Assembly: GCA_937124505.1 (NCBI GenBank)
Contig: CAKZKV010000135.1
Location: forward strand, 1-22,333
DNA length: 22,333 nucleotides
Direction: 5' to 3'
From: an uncultured Alphaproteobacteria bacterium
GTDB taxonomy: Bacteria; Pseudomonadota; Alphaproteobacteria; Micavibrionales; Micavibrionaceae
The translations under genes and the position numbers were made by a program. The notes beneath the pieces are model-generated. The model was not told the DNA's origin and ran no database searches. It was given only the letters and a program-made list of their open reading frames with translations. This document shows positions 1 through 7,300 of the stretch, in pieces (position 1 is the first letter of the stretch; each line of letters opens with the position of its first letter).

Positions 1-2468
1 CTCATACCCGGCAGCTCCCAATCCATAAACACAATGTCAAATTCTGAGTCTTTGGCAAGAATGAGGGCATCCTCTGCATTGTTACACGCCGTGACATCAT
101 GCCCCTGCTTTTTCAGAAAAGTCTCAATCACCTGCTGGGACACCAGATTATCTTCCACAATTAAAATTTTCTGTGCGTTCAGATTTTCTTTTTGTTGATA
201 CGGCAAAGCAATATTTTCTTCTTCATCTCTCTCTTCTTGCGCTTGTGTATCATTTTTCTCGTTTGCGGCTCCATCTGTTTTAACATTGGAATAGTCTATT
301 TTTTCATAGGAACTGTTTTTCTTGCTGCCTTCCTTCATCTCGACGAACAGATGAATCATAAACTTACTGCCTTCATTAAGTGTACTTTCAACGGCGATTT
401 CTCCACCCATCAACTCAATCAGGCGTTGGCAGATCGCCAGCCCCAGACCAGATCCGCCATATTTTCCTGCAATGGATTTATCGGCCTGAGAGAACGGGTT
501 AAATAAATCTTCCAGGGCTTCTTTGGCAATGCCAATGCCTGTATCGACAATTTCAATCGTAAATGGATATAAGAATTTGGTTTTTTCATCTTTACTCTGT
601 ATATGTTGACCTCTCTTGAGATGAATAGTCACACCGCCCTCTTCGGTAAATTTAATAGCATTCCCAACCAGATTCAGAAGAACCTGACGCAATCTTGACG
701 GGTCACCCTTAATTTGAATTGGCACATTCGGGTGAACTTCTACACTTAAATGAATATTCTTATTTTGCGCATGTCCAGCCATCAGGGTCGCCGTACTTTG
801 AACAATCTGCTTCACGTCAAAGAAAATTTCTTCCAACGTCATTTTACCCGTCTCGATTTTTTCAAAATCCAGAATGTCATTCAATAACAAGGTCATGGAT
901 TCACCAGACTCCATGATGGACTTGGCATATTTTTGCTGTTCTGCTGATAAAGGCGTATCCATCAAGAGACGTACTAATCCCATAATACCCGTCATGGGCG
1001 TACGTATCTCATGGCTGATCACTGCCAAAAAGGCTGATTTCGCGCGGTTCGCTTCATCGGCACTTTCTTTGGCTTTTTGCATGTCTTTCCGGCGACGTCC
1101 GTCAATCTGGCGAAGTTCTGCCATCATCTGCCGTTCACGTTCGACAACAGTCAGTAGACGGCTGTATTCACCTTCTTCTTCCGCCTCTTTCAAATCCTTT
1201 ACAGAGGTTGGCAAAACAGAAAGATCGGTCAGCTGATCACTGCCCATTTCTGAATGGGTCATCATAATGGACAAGAAAAGAAATATGATAGATGTTACAA
1301 GGGTAACATAAGGTAAACTGACGGGTATTTCACGAATTTCCACATAAAAATCAAACCCGCTCAGTAAAAATAAAATCATGGTGAGCGCCAAAAAGAGCCA
1401 TGAAAAACAATTCCATATAGAAGCTTTATAGCCGTCCTGAAAAAAAGCCAGACTAAGGACAACAAAGCTGAAACACAAAAGCGCTGCGGGAATTGTCAAC
1501 AGAATGACGTTCATCAACCCGAAGCCTTCCGGCAGGAAGAAAACCACTGTGAGCGATAAGACCATCAGTATAAATGGCATACCAACAGAGAGAATCTCAT
1601 TCTTGTCTTTAATCGTAATTTTATTTTGCAAAAATGTTCCGATACCCATACTGGTGATCAGCAAAAACAGAAGAAAAGGCTGTAAAAACTCCCCTCCATC
1701 TTCGTACAGGGATGGTATTTTTGATGACACCAATAAGACGCCCGACGTACAGAAACATACAAAATGGGGTAAAAAACGGGCGCTTTTGAATGCATACATC
1801 AGGAATGCAGCAAGACCGCCCCCTAATAACAGAAAAATAAATGCCCTAGAACCGTCCTGTTTTGCTGCATCAAGTATAAAAAAATCCGTTTCTGTAGAAA
1901 TCTGCGGCGTTAAAATCAGAGGAAAATAATCCACCGGATCAATATAAAGTAGTAAAACTGTATCTGTATTTCTGGGGATCTCAAATTTAAAGAAAGATGA
2001 ATCCAGAGACGTTGTCACTTCACGATTATTTTGATCGGCGCTGTAAAGAATAATCCGCTTGATCGCACCTTGGGAATAAAACAAATCTTCTGTCAGAGAA
2101 AATACAAAATTTTCTTCCTGCGTTGAATTTTGAATACGTAACACAAGCCATGAGGGCGTTCCATCCAGCCCGAACCCTAATTTAGACTGATTTAAGGCGA
2201 CGAATTCAGCGTCTCCGCGATCAAGAGCCTCAAGCACTTTACGGGATGTCATCTCTGACCTTGGATCCTCAATGCGCGCCACAAACGGCGCAAGAGGCAG
2301 ACTGGAAAATCCCTCTTGCAAGACCAGTTTCCGGACACCATTATCTGCAGCCACATTGAGAGGCATTGCAAAGCAAAACAAGGTTAAAAACAATAGAAAA
2401 ACAGTTCTTGCATGCAAAGTATATTTACATCCTACACAATACGTACCTGTTTTCTTGTAATTGATCAT
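1..2468 (-). CDS. 7TM hybrid sensor histidine kinase / response regulator (C-terminus cut by window edge)
   Basis: The gene reads open from an ATG at 2468 to the left edge, giving 822 residues with the end missing. It is a membrane sensor kinase that would autophosphorylate and pass phosphate to its own receiver domain. A signal peptide covers about residues 1-40 (ending PLNVAA). An extracytoplasmic domain (about 41-200) and roughly seven hydrophobic helices (about 205-405) resemble the 7TM-DISM sensor architecture. A charged, probably coiled-coil linker follows (about 415-475). The HisKA domain carries SHEIRTPM with the phospho-acceptor H486. The HATPase_c domain shows GNAIKF (N603), DTGIGI (D642) and GGSGLGLAI. 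A receiver domain starts KILIVEDN (acidic pair about E772/D773) with the phospho-acceptor D816 in FMDWELPGM. Whether an Hpt domain follows cannot be seen. It lies 102 bp downstream of pyrE on the same strand. No clear ribosome-binding site precedes the ATG. Kinase assignment is very secure; the sensor domain subtype is inferred and the signal is unknown. Confidence 0.92.
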   Translation of the reverse strand, partial: MINYKKTGTYCVGCKYTLHARTVFLLFLTLFCFAMPLNVAADNGVRKLVLQEGFSSLPLAPFVARIEDPRSEMTSRKVLEALDRGDAEFVALNQSKLGFGLDGTPSWLVLRIQNSTQEENFVFSLTEDLFYSQGAIKRIILYSADQNNREVTTSLDSSFFKFEIPRNTDTVLLLYIDPVDYFPLILTPQISTETDFFILDAAKQDGSRAFIFLLLGGGLAAFLMYAFKSARFLPHFVCFCTSGVLLVSSKIPSLYEDGGEFLQPFLLFLLITSMGIGTFLQNKITIKDKNEILSVGMPFILMVLSLTVVFFLPEGFGLMNVILLTIPAALLCFSFVVLSLAFFQDGYKASIWNCFSWLFLALTMILFLLSGFDFYVEIREIPVSLPYVTLVTSIIFLFLSIMMTHSEMGSDQLTDLSVLPTSVKDLKEAEEEGEYSRLLTVVERERQMMAELRQIDGRRRKDMQKAKESADEANRAKSAFLAVISHEIRTPMTGIMGLVRLLMDTPLSAEQQKYAKSIMESGESMTLLLNDILDFEKIETGKMTLEEIFFDVKQIVQSTATLMAGHAQNKNIHLSVEVHPNVPIQIKGDPSRLRQVLLNLVGNAIKFTEEGGVTIHLKRGQHIQSKDEKTKFLYPFTIEIVDTGIGIAKEALEDLFNPFSQADKSIAGKYGGSGLGLAICQRLIELMGGEIAVESTLNEGSKFMIHLFVEMKEGSKKNSSYEKIDYSNVKTDGAANEKNDTQAQEERDEEENIALPYQQKENLNAQKILIVEDNLVSQQVIETFLKKQGHDVTACNNAEDALILAKDSEFDIVFMDWELPGM

Positions 2469-2482
2469 TTTAAAGAATATCA

Positions 2483-2511
2483 AATGGGTTGAGCATAGCT
2501 GCCCAACCATT
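2483..2511. other. Imperfect hairpin upstream of the sensor kinase start
   Basis: Arms GGTTG (2487-2491) and CAACC (2504-2508) are extended by AAT (2483-2485) and ATT (2509-2511) across one bulged G, and by an inner GC/GC pair. The loop is ATAGCT. The hairpin lies 15 bases before the kinase ATG, so it would sit in that gene's leader or operator. No T-run follows on either strand, so it does not look like a terminator. Confidence 0.3.
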
Positions 2512-2544
2512 ATAATCCTTTAAAAGTATTACAAAAGAATAAAG

Positions 2545-2578
2545 AAGCCTGAAAAAATTGTTTAACTTGATCAGGCTT
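2545..2578 (-). terminator. Weak inverted repeat overlapping the pyrE stop codon
   Basis: A perfect 8-bp inverted repeat (TCAGGCTT at 2571-2578, AAGCCTGA at 2545-2552) spans the pyrE stop codon, with an 18-base loop. On the minus strand the stem is followed by CTTTATTCTTTT, a broken T-rich stretch. It could attenuate read-through from pyrE into the kinase gene. The long loop and interrupted T-tract make this tentative. Confidence 0.35.
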
Positions 2579-3239
2579 TGGCACGATGTGCATTTTTTGC
2601 CGCCCAGCCGTCTGGATCATTCAGAAAAGCATCAACCTCTGTCAACGTTTCCTGATCAAAGTACCCCAGATCTTTGGCAACATTTAAAACATCCCACCAG
2701 GTTGCCAGGGCATGAAGCTGGATTCCCATTGCTTTATTGTTTTCTTCACTGGCGGGCATAATGCCGTAGTGAAACACAACAAATGCATGCTCAACAATTG
2801 TTCCCGCCTCCCGCAGCGCATTGATAAAAACTTTTTTACTGCCACCGTCTGTCTGCAAATCCTCGACCAGAAGCACTTTTTTGCCTTCCCCTTCAATATG
2901 ACCCTCAATTTGCGCCATGCGGCCAAAGCCCTTTGGCTTTTTACGGACATACAACATCGGCTTTTCAAGTCTTTCCGCCAGAAAGGCCGCATAGGGAATA
3001 CCGGCTGTCTCACCACCGGCAACATAATCCATACTGTCTGCGCCGACTTGTTCTTTCAAGATGTCCGTTGCAAAGCGCATCAGCATTGCGCGCTCCGCCG
3101 GGAAGGAAATCAGCCGCCGAATATCGACATAGACGGGGGAAACACGACCGGATGTCAGGACAAACGGCTCCTTGGAATTAAAGAGGACGGATTCCGTATC
3201 CAGAAGAATTTTGGCAGTTGCCTCGGAAATTATCGTCAT
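2571..3239 (-). CDS. pyrE: Orotate phosphoribosyltransferase
   Basis: This 222-residue enzyme converts orotate and PRPP to orotidine 5'-monophosphate in the cytoplasm, the fifth step of UMP synthesis. The type I PRTase PRPP-binding motif is VLLVEDLQTDGGS at residues 122-134. The T-D-G-G form, rather than T-T-G-G, fits what I recall of rhizobial and other alphaproteobacterial PyrE. Other family-typical segments are LTSGRVSPVYVDIRRL (28-43), AGGETAGIPYAAFLAE (74-89) and VRKKPKGFG (98-106), which contains the catalytic-loop basic residues. Length is normal for the family. Its ATG at 3239 overlaps the TGA of the upstream HTH gene in an ATGA, so the two are probably translationally coupled and co-transcribed. 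The regulator's influence on pyrE or on pyrimidine supply is possible but unproven. Confidence 0.95.
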   Translation of the reverse strand: MTIISEATAKILLDTESVLFNSKEPFVLTSGRVSPVYVDIRRLISFPAERAMLMRFATDILKEQVGADSMDYVAGGETAGIPYAAFLAERLEKPMLYVRKKPKGFGRMAQIEGHIEGEGKKVLLVEDLQTDGGSKKVFINALREAGTIVEHAFVVFHYGIMPASEENNKAMGIQLHALATWWDVLNVAKDLGYFDQETLTEVDAFLNDPDGWAAKNAHRAKA

Positions 3240-3907
3240 GCCGCCAAATCCTGATCTTCATCTATTTTTGTCATACTGTAAAAAACGCCCATAATCCGTC
3301 CCAAAGGCACACCAATCGCCGGGTTGGCACTTTGTCCACGGTAAACAGCCAGTTTATCTTCGCTTTTGCGGCGAATCAGGAACGGGTCGCCCGCTCTGGC
3401 AGGCCCATAGGGGTCAATCAGCAGAATATCCCCTTCCTGATAGTAAGGGGCAAAAGCCGAACTGGTAATTTCCAATGCCCAGGCACTCGCGGACAATTCC
3501 GGCTGACCATCCGGCATTGTAAAAAACGACGTGTTGAGGTTTGCCGGAAGACCGTCTTCATTAAATGTTCCCGGATCGGATGCAACATCGTCCTGTACAA
3601 GCGGCAGGTCGCGGGTCTTCGCGGTCGGCACTTCCACCGTAATGGTTTCCTGTTGTATTTCAACTTCACGCGCCGGTGCTTCCCCCATCAGGGCCGTAAA
3701 ATCACTCATCGTGCATCCGGTTGCGGCCAAAACCTTTGACAAGCTTTCCGTAGAAGGCCAGCGCGGTTTGCCGTCTGGCGCCTTTCTCTTACTTTTGTTA
3801 AAACTTGTTGGGTCCAGTCCCGCTTTTTTCGCCAGTCCTGAGGCCGAGTAACCGTTTGAGCGCGCAAGTTGGTCAATCGCGCTCCATAGCTTTGAGTGTG
3901 TAAACAT
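3236..3907 (-). CDS. XRE/LexA-like HTH regulator with an apparently inactive S24 peptidase domain
   Basis: A 223-residue transcription factor. Residues 1-75 form a Cro/CI-type helix-turn-helix (SASGLAKKAGLDPTSFNKSK at 21-40). Residues about 140-215 form an S24/LexA-like fold (EGDILLIDPYGPARAGDPFLIRRK). In LexA and CI the catalytic Ser lies three residues before a Pro. Here that position is A151 (SSAFAP), and the Lys position appears to be V188, so self-cleavage is unlikely. The reading frame extends to a GTG at 3967. I chose the ATG at 3907 because family members, as I recall them, begin M-x-TH-x-x-W, and because a good promoter lies inside the longer version. No ribosome-binding site precedes this ATG, and the mRNA may be leaderless. 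It overlaps pyrE by four bases and is divergent from lptF. The target is unknown; autoregulation through the repeats at 3971-3990 is a guess. Confidence 0.85.
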   Translation of the reverse strand: MFTHSKLWSAIDQLARSNGYSASGLAKKAGLDPTSFNKSKRKAPDGKPRWPSTESLSKVLAATGCTMSDFTALMGEAPAREVEIQQETITVEVPTAKTRDLPLVQDDVASDPGTFNEDGLPANLNTSFFTMPDGQPELSASAWALEITSSAFAPYYQEGDILLIDPYGPARAGDPFLIRRKSEDKLAVYRGQSANPAIGVPLGRIMGVFYSMTKIDEDQDLAA

Positions 3908-3914
3908 GAGAAGG

Positions 3915-3944
3915 AATATATACCCATCAAAAGCCGCCTGTAAA
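3915..3944 (-). promoter_or_regulatory. Putative sigma-70 promoter of the HTH regulator-pyrE operon
   Basis: On the minus strand TTTACA (3944-3939) is followed after 18 bases by TATATT (3920-3915), or after 16 bases by TATATA. The predicted transcription start falls at or within a base of the ATG at 3907, implying a leaderless transcript. This fits the absence of a Shine-Dalgarno sequence and argues against the GTG start at 3967. Confidence 0.4.
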
Positions 3945-3970
3945 GGGCATGAGAAAAAAATATTCACATG

Positions 3971-3990
3971 ATTGATCTTAATTGATCTTA
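3971..3990 (+). repeat. Perfect tandem 10-bp repeat in the HTH regulator/lptF divergent region
   Basis: ATTGATCTTA occurs twice head to tail (3971-3980 and 3981-3990), so one face of the helix is repeated about every turn. It lies between the divergent starts of the HTH gene (3907) and lptF (4019), upstream of both. The second copy supplies a possible lptF -35 (TTGATC, 3982-3987), 16 bases from TTATAT (4004-4009). It is a candidate operator for the adjacent regulator. Confidence 0.45.
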
Positions 3991-4018
3991 AAACGCAGAA
4001 AGCTTATATGTAGGAATT

Positions 4019-5173
4019 ATGTTCAGCACGATCAGCGGCTATATTGTCCGAAACCTCATCACAGCACTGATCCTCATCAGCATTGTGCTGGCCGCTATTG
4101 TCTTCCTGACACAATCTTTGAAGTTTCTGGAACTGGTCATCCGTGCGGGCGCAGCGGGGGGAACGTTCTGGCTCTTAACGCTGCTGGCTTTACCGCGCTT
4201 TCTTGAAATTATTCTGCCGCTTTCACTCGCCATCTCAGCAATCTTCATCTATTTCCGCATGATGGGTGACCATGAACTCACCATTCTGCGCGCCAGTGGC
4301 TTTTCCCCCTTCCGTCTTGCCAAACCGGCCTTGTCCGTGGCCTGTTTCCTGGTGCTTCTATTGTGGGTCATGACCCTCTGGCTCACCCCGCAAAGCATGC
4401 GCAAGGTCCAGTTTATGCAGCACACCCTGAAGGCCGAGTTCTCCAATATCCTGTTTCAGGAAGGTATTTTTAACCGTTTTGGCAATGATATCACTGTTTT
4501 TATCCGTGACCGCGGACCGGGCGGAGAGTTGCGCGGCCTGATGATCCATGATTCCAGACAGAGAAATCCCTATCCTGTGATCATTACCGCCAAAAGCGGG
4601 CAGATTACCACAACCGAGGACGGTAAAATACAGGTCACGGTCTATGAAGGCTCCCGGCAGGATTATAACCCGAACTCACAAATTCTTAATCGTCTGGACT
4701 TTGACAGCTACAAGATTGATATGCCCAGCAATGCAGCGACAGGAGATCACTGGCGGGATGCGAGCGAGCGCACCACAATGGAGCTTCTATACCCGGACAT
4801 GCAAAACGAACAGGACGTCAAAAATCTGGGCAAATTTCGCATCGAGCTGCAGCGCCGCATTCTCAGCCCGCTTCTGACCTTCTCTCTCCTTTGCCTTATT
4901 TTCCCAATCCTGCTCCTGGGTCCACAAGGACGCCAGGGACTTGTTAAAAGGGTGGCCATGGCTTCCCTTGCCATACTCGTCCTGCAGGCTCTGTATCTGG
5001 CCGGCTTTAACCTTGCCCGTAAAAATGAAATTGTCGGGCTTTCCTGTATGTACGCCCTGATTTTCTTCCCTGTTTTCATGGGATTAACTCTGATTAGCCC
5101 ATGGGGAGAGGCCATCAGACGTACACTTTTCTTTCCTGCAAAACCCTCTCGCGTACAGGAAGGTACAGCATGA
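4019..5173 (+). CDS. lptF: LPS export ABC transporter permease LptF
   Basis: A 384-residue inner-membrane permease of the LptB2FG complex, which extracts lipopolysaccharide from the inner membrane and passes it to the LptC/LptA bridge. Three hydrophobic helices occupy about residues 10-32, 48-80 and 103-124. A periplasmic beta-jellyroll region follows (about 125-290), then three C-terminal helices (about 290-370). The cytoplasmic coupling segment that contacts LptB is visible as ELTILRASG at 86-94. The ATG at 4019 is preceded by AGGA at 4012-4015, with short spacing. The stop overlaps the lptG start in ATGA, the usual tight pairing of these two genes. Length is close to the roughly 360-390 residues usual for LptF. 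LptF and LptG are homologous; the order F then G follows the usual gene order. Confidence 0.92.
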   Translation: MFSTISGYIVRNLITALILISIVLAAIVFLTQSLKFLELVIRAGAAGGTFWLLTLLALPRFLEIILPLSLAISAIFIYFRMMGDHELTILRASGFSPFRLAKPALSVACFLVLLLWVMTLWLTPQSMRKVQFMQHTLKAEFSNILFQEGIFNRFGNDITVFIRDRGPGGELRGLMIHDSRQRNPYPVIITAKSGQITTTEDGKIQVTVYEGSRQDYNPNSQILNRLDFDSYKIDMPSNAATGDHWRDASERTTMELLYPDMQNEQDVKNLGKFRIELQRRILSPLLTFSLLCLIFPILLLGPQGRQGLVKRVAMASLAILVLQALYLAGFNLARKNEIVGLSCMYALIFFPVFMGLTLISPWGEAIRRTLFFPAKPSRVQEGTA

Positions 5174-6282
5174 GTAAATCATTAAATTCCGTACCGCTGA
5201 CACTCGCCCGTTATTTGTCCGGTCGTTATTTGCTGACCCTGCTTTACTTCTTAACGGGCCTGCTCGCCCTGATTTATATGCTGGATCTGGTTGAACTTTT
5301 AAGACGTGCCGGAAAACAGGAAAATGTCCCGTTGGGGATCGTCCTGACAATGGGTTTGTACAAGCTGCCGGATGTCGGACAAGTCGTCCTGCCTTTCGCG
5401 ATCCTGTTCAGCGGCATGTACACGTTCTGGACACTTACCAAGCAATATGAACTGGCGGTCATGCGTGCGGCTGGCCTGTCTGTCTGGCAATTCCTGCTGC
5501 CGATCCTGATGGTTGGCTGCCTTTGCGGCGTACTTCACGTAACCCTGATTAACCCTCTCAGCGCCCTGCTTCTTGACCGCTTTGAGCAATACGAAACCAA
5601 ATATCTTGGCACACAGAAACATCTGGTATCCGTGTTCCAGAACGGTTTCTGGATTCGTGAAAAAGAAACAAAGGCGGGAGAAGTCATCCTGCACGCAGAG
5701 AAGATTGATCCTGATAACTGGCAGTTAAAAAATGTCATGGGTCTGGCTTTTAATGAAAATGATTCCCATACAAGCCGTCTTGATGCGCGCAGCGCACAGC
5801 TTCAAGACGGATACTGGCTCTTTAGAGACGTACATATCACTCAAAAAGGAACAGAGAACCAGATACGCGACACGTACAAGCTGGCCACCAGTCTGACGCG
5901 CAAGGACATAGAGGAAAGCTTTTCAAACCCGGAAACTATTTCCTTCTGGAACATGCCCTCCTTTATCAAGACACTGGAAGCCACAGGCTTTGACAGCACA
6001 CAACTGAAAATTCATTATCACTATTTATTGTCCCTGCCTGTGTTGTTCATGTCCATGATTCTGCTTGCCGCCGCTGTTTCATTCCAGCCGCCGCGCAGCA
6101 GTTACACGTTTATCATGATCCTCACCGGCATTGGACTGGGCCTGTTGATTTTCTTTCTGTCCAGCTATCTGCAGGCTCTGGGAAGTTCCGGGCAGATTTC
6201 CGCGCCTTTGGCGGCGTGGTCCCCGGCAATCATTACATTTCTGTTAGGAATGAGCGCATTATTAACAATTGAGGATGGGTGA
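5170..6282 (+). CDS. lptG: LPS export ABC transporter permease LptG
   Basis: A 370-residue partner permease of LptF in the LPS transporter. N-terminal helices lie at about 18-38, 57-88 and 104-128. The coupling segment YELAVMRAAG is at 93-102. A periplasmic domain (about 130-290) includes FQNGFWIREKE, and three C-terminal helices follow. The frame is open from 5101, but the ATG at 5170 is preferred. It overlaps the lptF TGA in ATGA, has AGGAAGG (5158-5164) at good spacing, and the protein then begins MSKSLNSVPLTLARYL, matching the usual LptG N-terminus. The 141-bp gap to mlaA contains a separate promoter. Confidence 0.92.
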   Translation: MSKSLNSVPLTLARYLSGRYLLTLLYFLTGLLALIYMLDLVELLRRAGKQENVPLGIVLTMGLYKLPDVGQVVLPFAILFSGMYTFWTLTKQYELAVMRAAGLSVWQFLLPILMVGCLCGVLHVTLINPLSALLLDRFEQYETKYLGTQKHLVSVFQNGFWIREKETKAGEVILHAEKIDPDNWQLKNVMGLAFNENDSHTSRLDARSAQLQDGYWLFRDVHITQKGTENQIRDTYKLATSLTRKDIEESFSNPETISFWNMPSFIKTLEATGFDSTQLKIHYHYLLSLPVLFMSMILLAAAVSFQPPRSSYTFIMILTGIGLGLLIFFLSSYLQALGSSGQISAPLAAWSPAIITFLLGMSALLTIEDG

Positions 6283-6358
6283 TATTTTTGCCATAGGTGT
6301 GACAAAAAAATTATATAAATTCTTTTCAAAAATTATCTTTCTGGTAATAAAGTAATGG

Positions 6359-6388
6359 TTTGATAGGGATGTATATCAAAAATAATCT
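6359..6388 (+). promoter_or_regulatory. Putative mlaA promoter with inverted-repeat operator in the spacer
   Basis: TTGATA (6360-6365) and TAATCT (6383-6388) are separated by exactly 17 bases, a good sigma-70 layout about 35 bases before the mlaA ATG. A perfect 7-bp inverted repeat, TTTGATA (6359-6365) and TATCAAA (6374-6380) with an 8-base spacer, overlaps the -35 box and the spacer, a position where a bound repressor would block polymerase. The arm spacing is too wide for an FNR/CRP-type TTGAT-N4-ATCAA box. Confidence 0.45.
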
Positions 6389-6423
6389 TATTTACAGATA
6401 CAAGACAAATTAGGGACAAATAT

Positions 6424-7191
6424 ATGGGACTAACAAAAAACTCTTCACGAGGATATTTTTCTGCGCTTTTCATACTGTGCGGAACACTTTTTCTGTCGGC
6501 CTGTGCGTCAAAAGAACACCGCGAATATGGTGATATCTACGATCCTTTTGAAGAAGCCAACCGGGCAACATTTGCCTTTAATGAAGTCCTTGATGAAAAT
6601 TTTGCCAAGCCTGTTGCAAAAGGATACCGGGCCGTCATGCCGGAACCTGCCCGCGTGGGTGTCAAAAACGTCCTGACAAACCTGTCTACCCCTGTAAATG
6701 CAGGCAACCAGCTCTTGCAAGGGGATATCGATGGTGTGATGACGGATATTGGCCGTGTCCTGATCAACACAACTCTGGGAATTGCCGGACTGTTTGACGT
6801 TGCCGGATATCTTGGACTGGAACATGAAAAAGAGGACTTTGGCCAGACATTAGCGGTCTGGGGATTTAGTGAAGGCCCTTACTTTGTGATCCCGCTGCTC
6901 GGCCCCTCCAACCTGCGGGATAGTGTTGGTCGCTTCAGTGATTCCTTCGCCGATCCATTGAATATTTACCTGATGAATATCGAGGAAGAAGAGCTCATTT
7001 ACGCACGCTGGGGCGTATCTCTGGTCAGCCAACGTACAGATTTGCTGGAGGTACTTGATGAACTACAATCAAACGCCATTGATTACTATGCTGTAATGCG
7101 CTCTTCTTATACACAATACCGTCAGGGTCAAATTCGTGATGACGCGGCTGGCTCCAGCTACATCTCTATCCCGGATTTTGATGAAGAATAA
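6424..7191 (+). CDS. mlaA: MlaA/VacJ outer-membrane lipoprotein (phospholipid trafficking)
   Basis: A 255-residue lipoprotein of the Mla pathway, which with porins removes mislocalised phospholipid from the outer leaflet of the outer membrane and hands it to MlaC. The signal peptide ends in the lipobox LSAC with lipidated C27. Residue +2 is Ala, which permits Lol sorting to the outer membrane. The VacJ domain begins YDPFEEANRATFAFNEVLD (about 39-57) and includes PARVGVKNVLTNLSTPVNAG, GLFDVAGYLGLE, EDFGQTLAVWGFSEGPY and LPLLGPSNLRD-like segments (here IPLLGPSNLRDSVGRFSD), all typical. A purine-rich AGGGA precedes the ATG by about eight bases. It is followed 109 bp later by mlaC. The ATPase and permease genes mlaFED are not in the window. 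Confidence 0.95.
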   Translation: MGLTKNSSRGYFSALFILCGTLFLSACASKEHREYGDIYDPFEEANRATFAFNEVLDENFAKPVAKGYRAVMPEPARVGVKNVLTNLSTPVNAGNQLLQGDIDGVMTDIGRVLINTTLGIAGLFDVAGYLGLEHEKEDFGQTLAVWGFSEGPYFVIPLLGPSNLRDSVGRFSDSFADPLNIYLMNIEEEELIYARWGVSLVSQRTDLLEVLDELQSNAIDYYAVMRSSYTQYRQGQIRDDAAGSSYISIPDFDEE

Positions 7192-7215
7192 GAAGGGGAT
7201 ACACCCCCCCACCAG

Positions 7216-7268
7216 TATGGCCTGAAAGGCATGGATAACGGGCTTGCTTTTTGGCGAAAAAGGCCATA
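7216..7268 (+). other. Structured mlaA-mlaC intergenic region (inverted repeat with inner hairpins)
   Basis: TATGGCCT (7216-7223) and AGGCCATA (7261-7268) form a perfect 8-bp inverted repeat enclosing 37 bases. Alternative smaller hairpins are GCCT-GAA-AGGC (7220-7230) and CTTTTT-GGCG-AAAAAG near 7246-7261. Mutually exclusive folds just upstream of the mlaC ribosome-binding site could tune mlaC expression or protect mRNA ends. There is no terminal T-run, so a simple terminator is unlikely. Confidence 0.3.
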
Positions 7269-7300
7269 TCAGTTTATAATTAGTAATATGAGGATATGAC

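Noticed and set aside
1504..1929. Plus-strand open frame across the sensor kinase gene
   Set aside because: It lies wholly opposite a coherent kinase reading frame, lacks a ribosome-binding site and encodes a low-complexity, non-family-like product; the same holds for other antisense frames in 192-2460.
3236..3907. Prophage repressor marking a prophage
   Set aside because: The neighbours are pyrE and lptF, no phage genes occur, and the protein looks like a conserved chromosomal regulator of alphaproteobacteria.
3908..3967. GTG start giving a 243-residue HTH regulator
   Set aside because: The 20 extra residues cover the likely promoter and do not resemble the family N-terminus, which starts at M-x-TH.
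5101..5169. Longer LptG start 23 codons upstream
   Set aside because: The extra residues are a frame-shifted reading of the lptF C-terminus; the ATG at 5170 has the stop-start overlap, a good ribosome-binding site and the normal LptG N-terminus.
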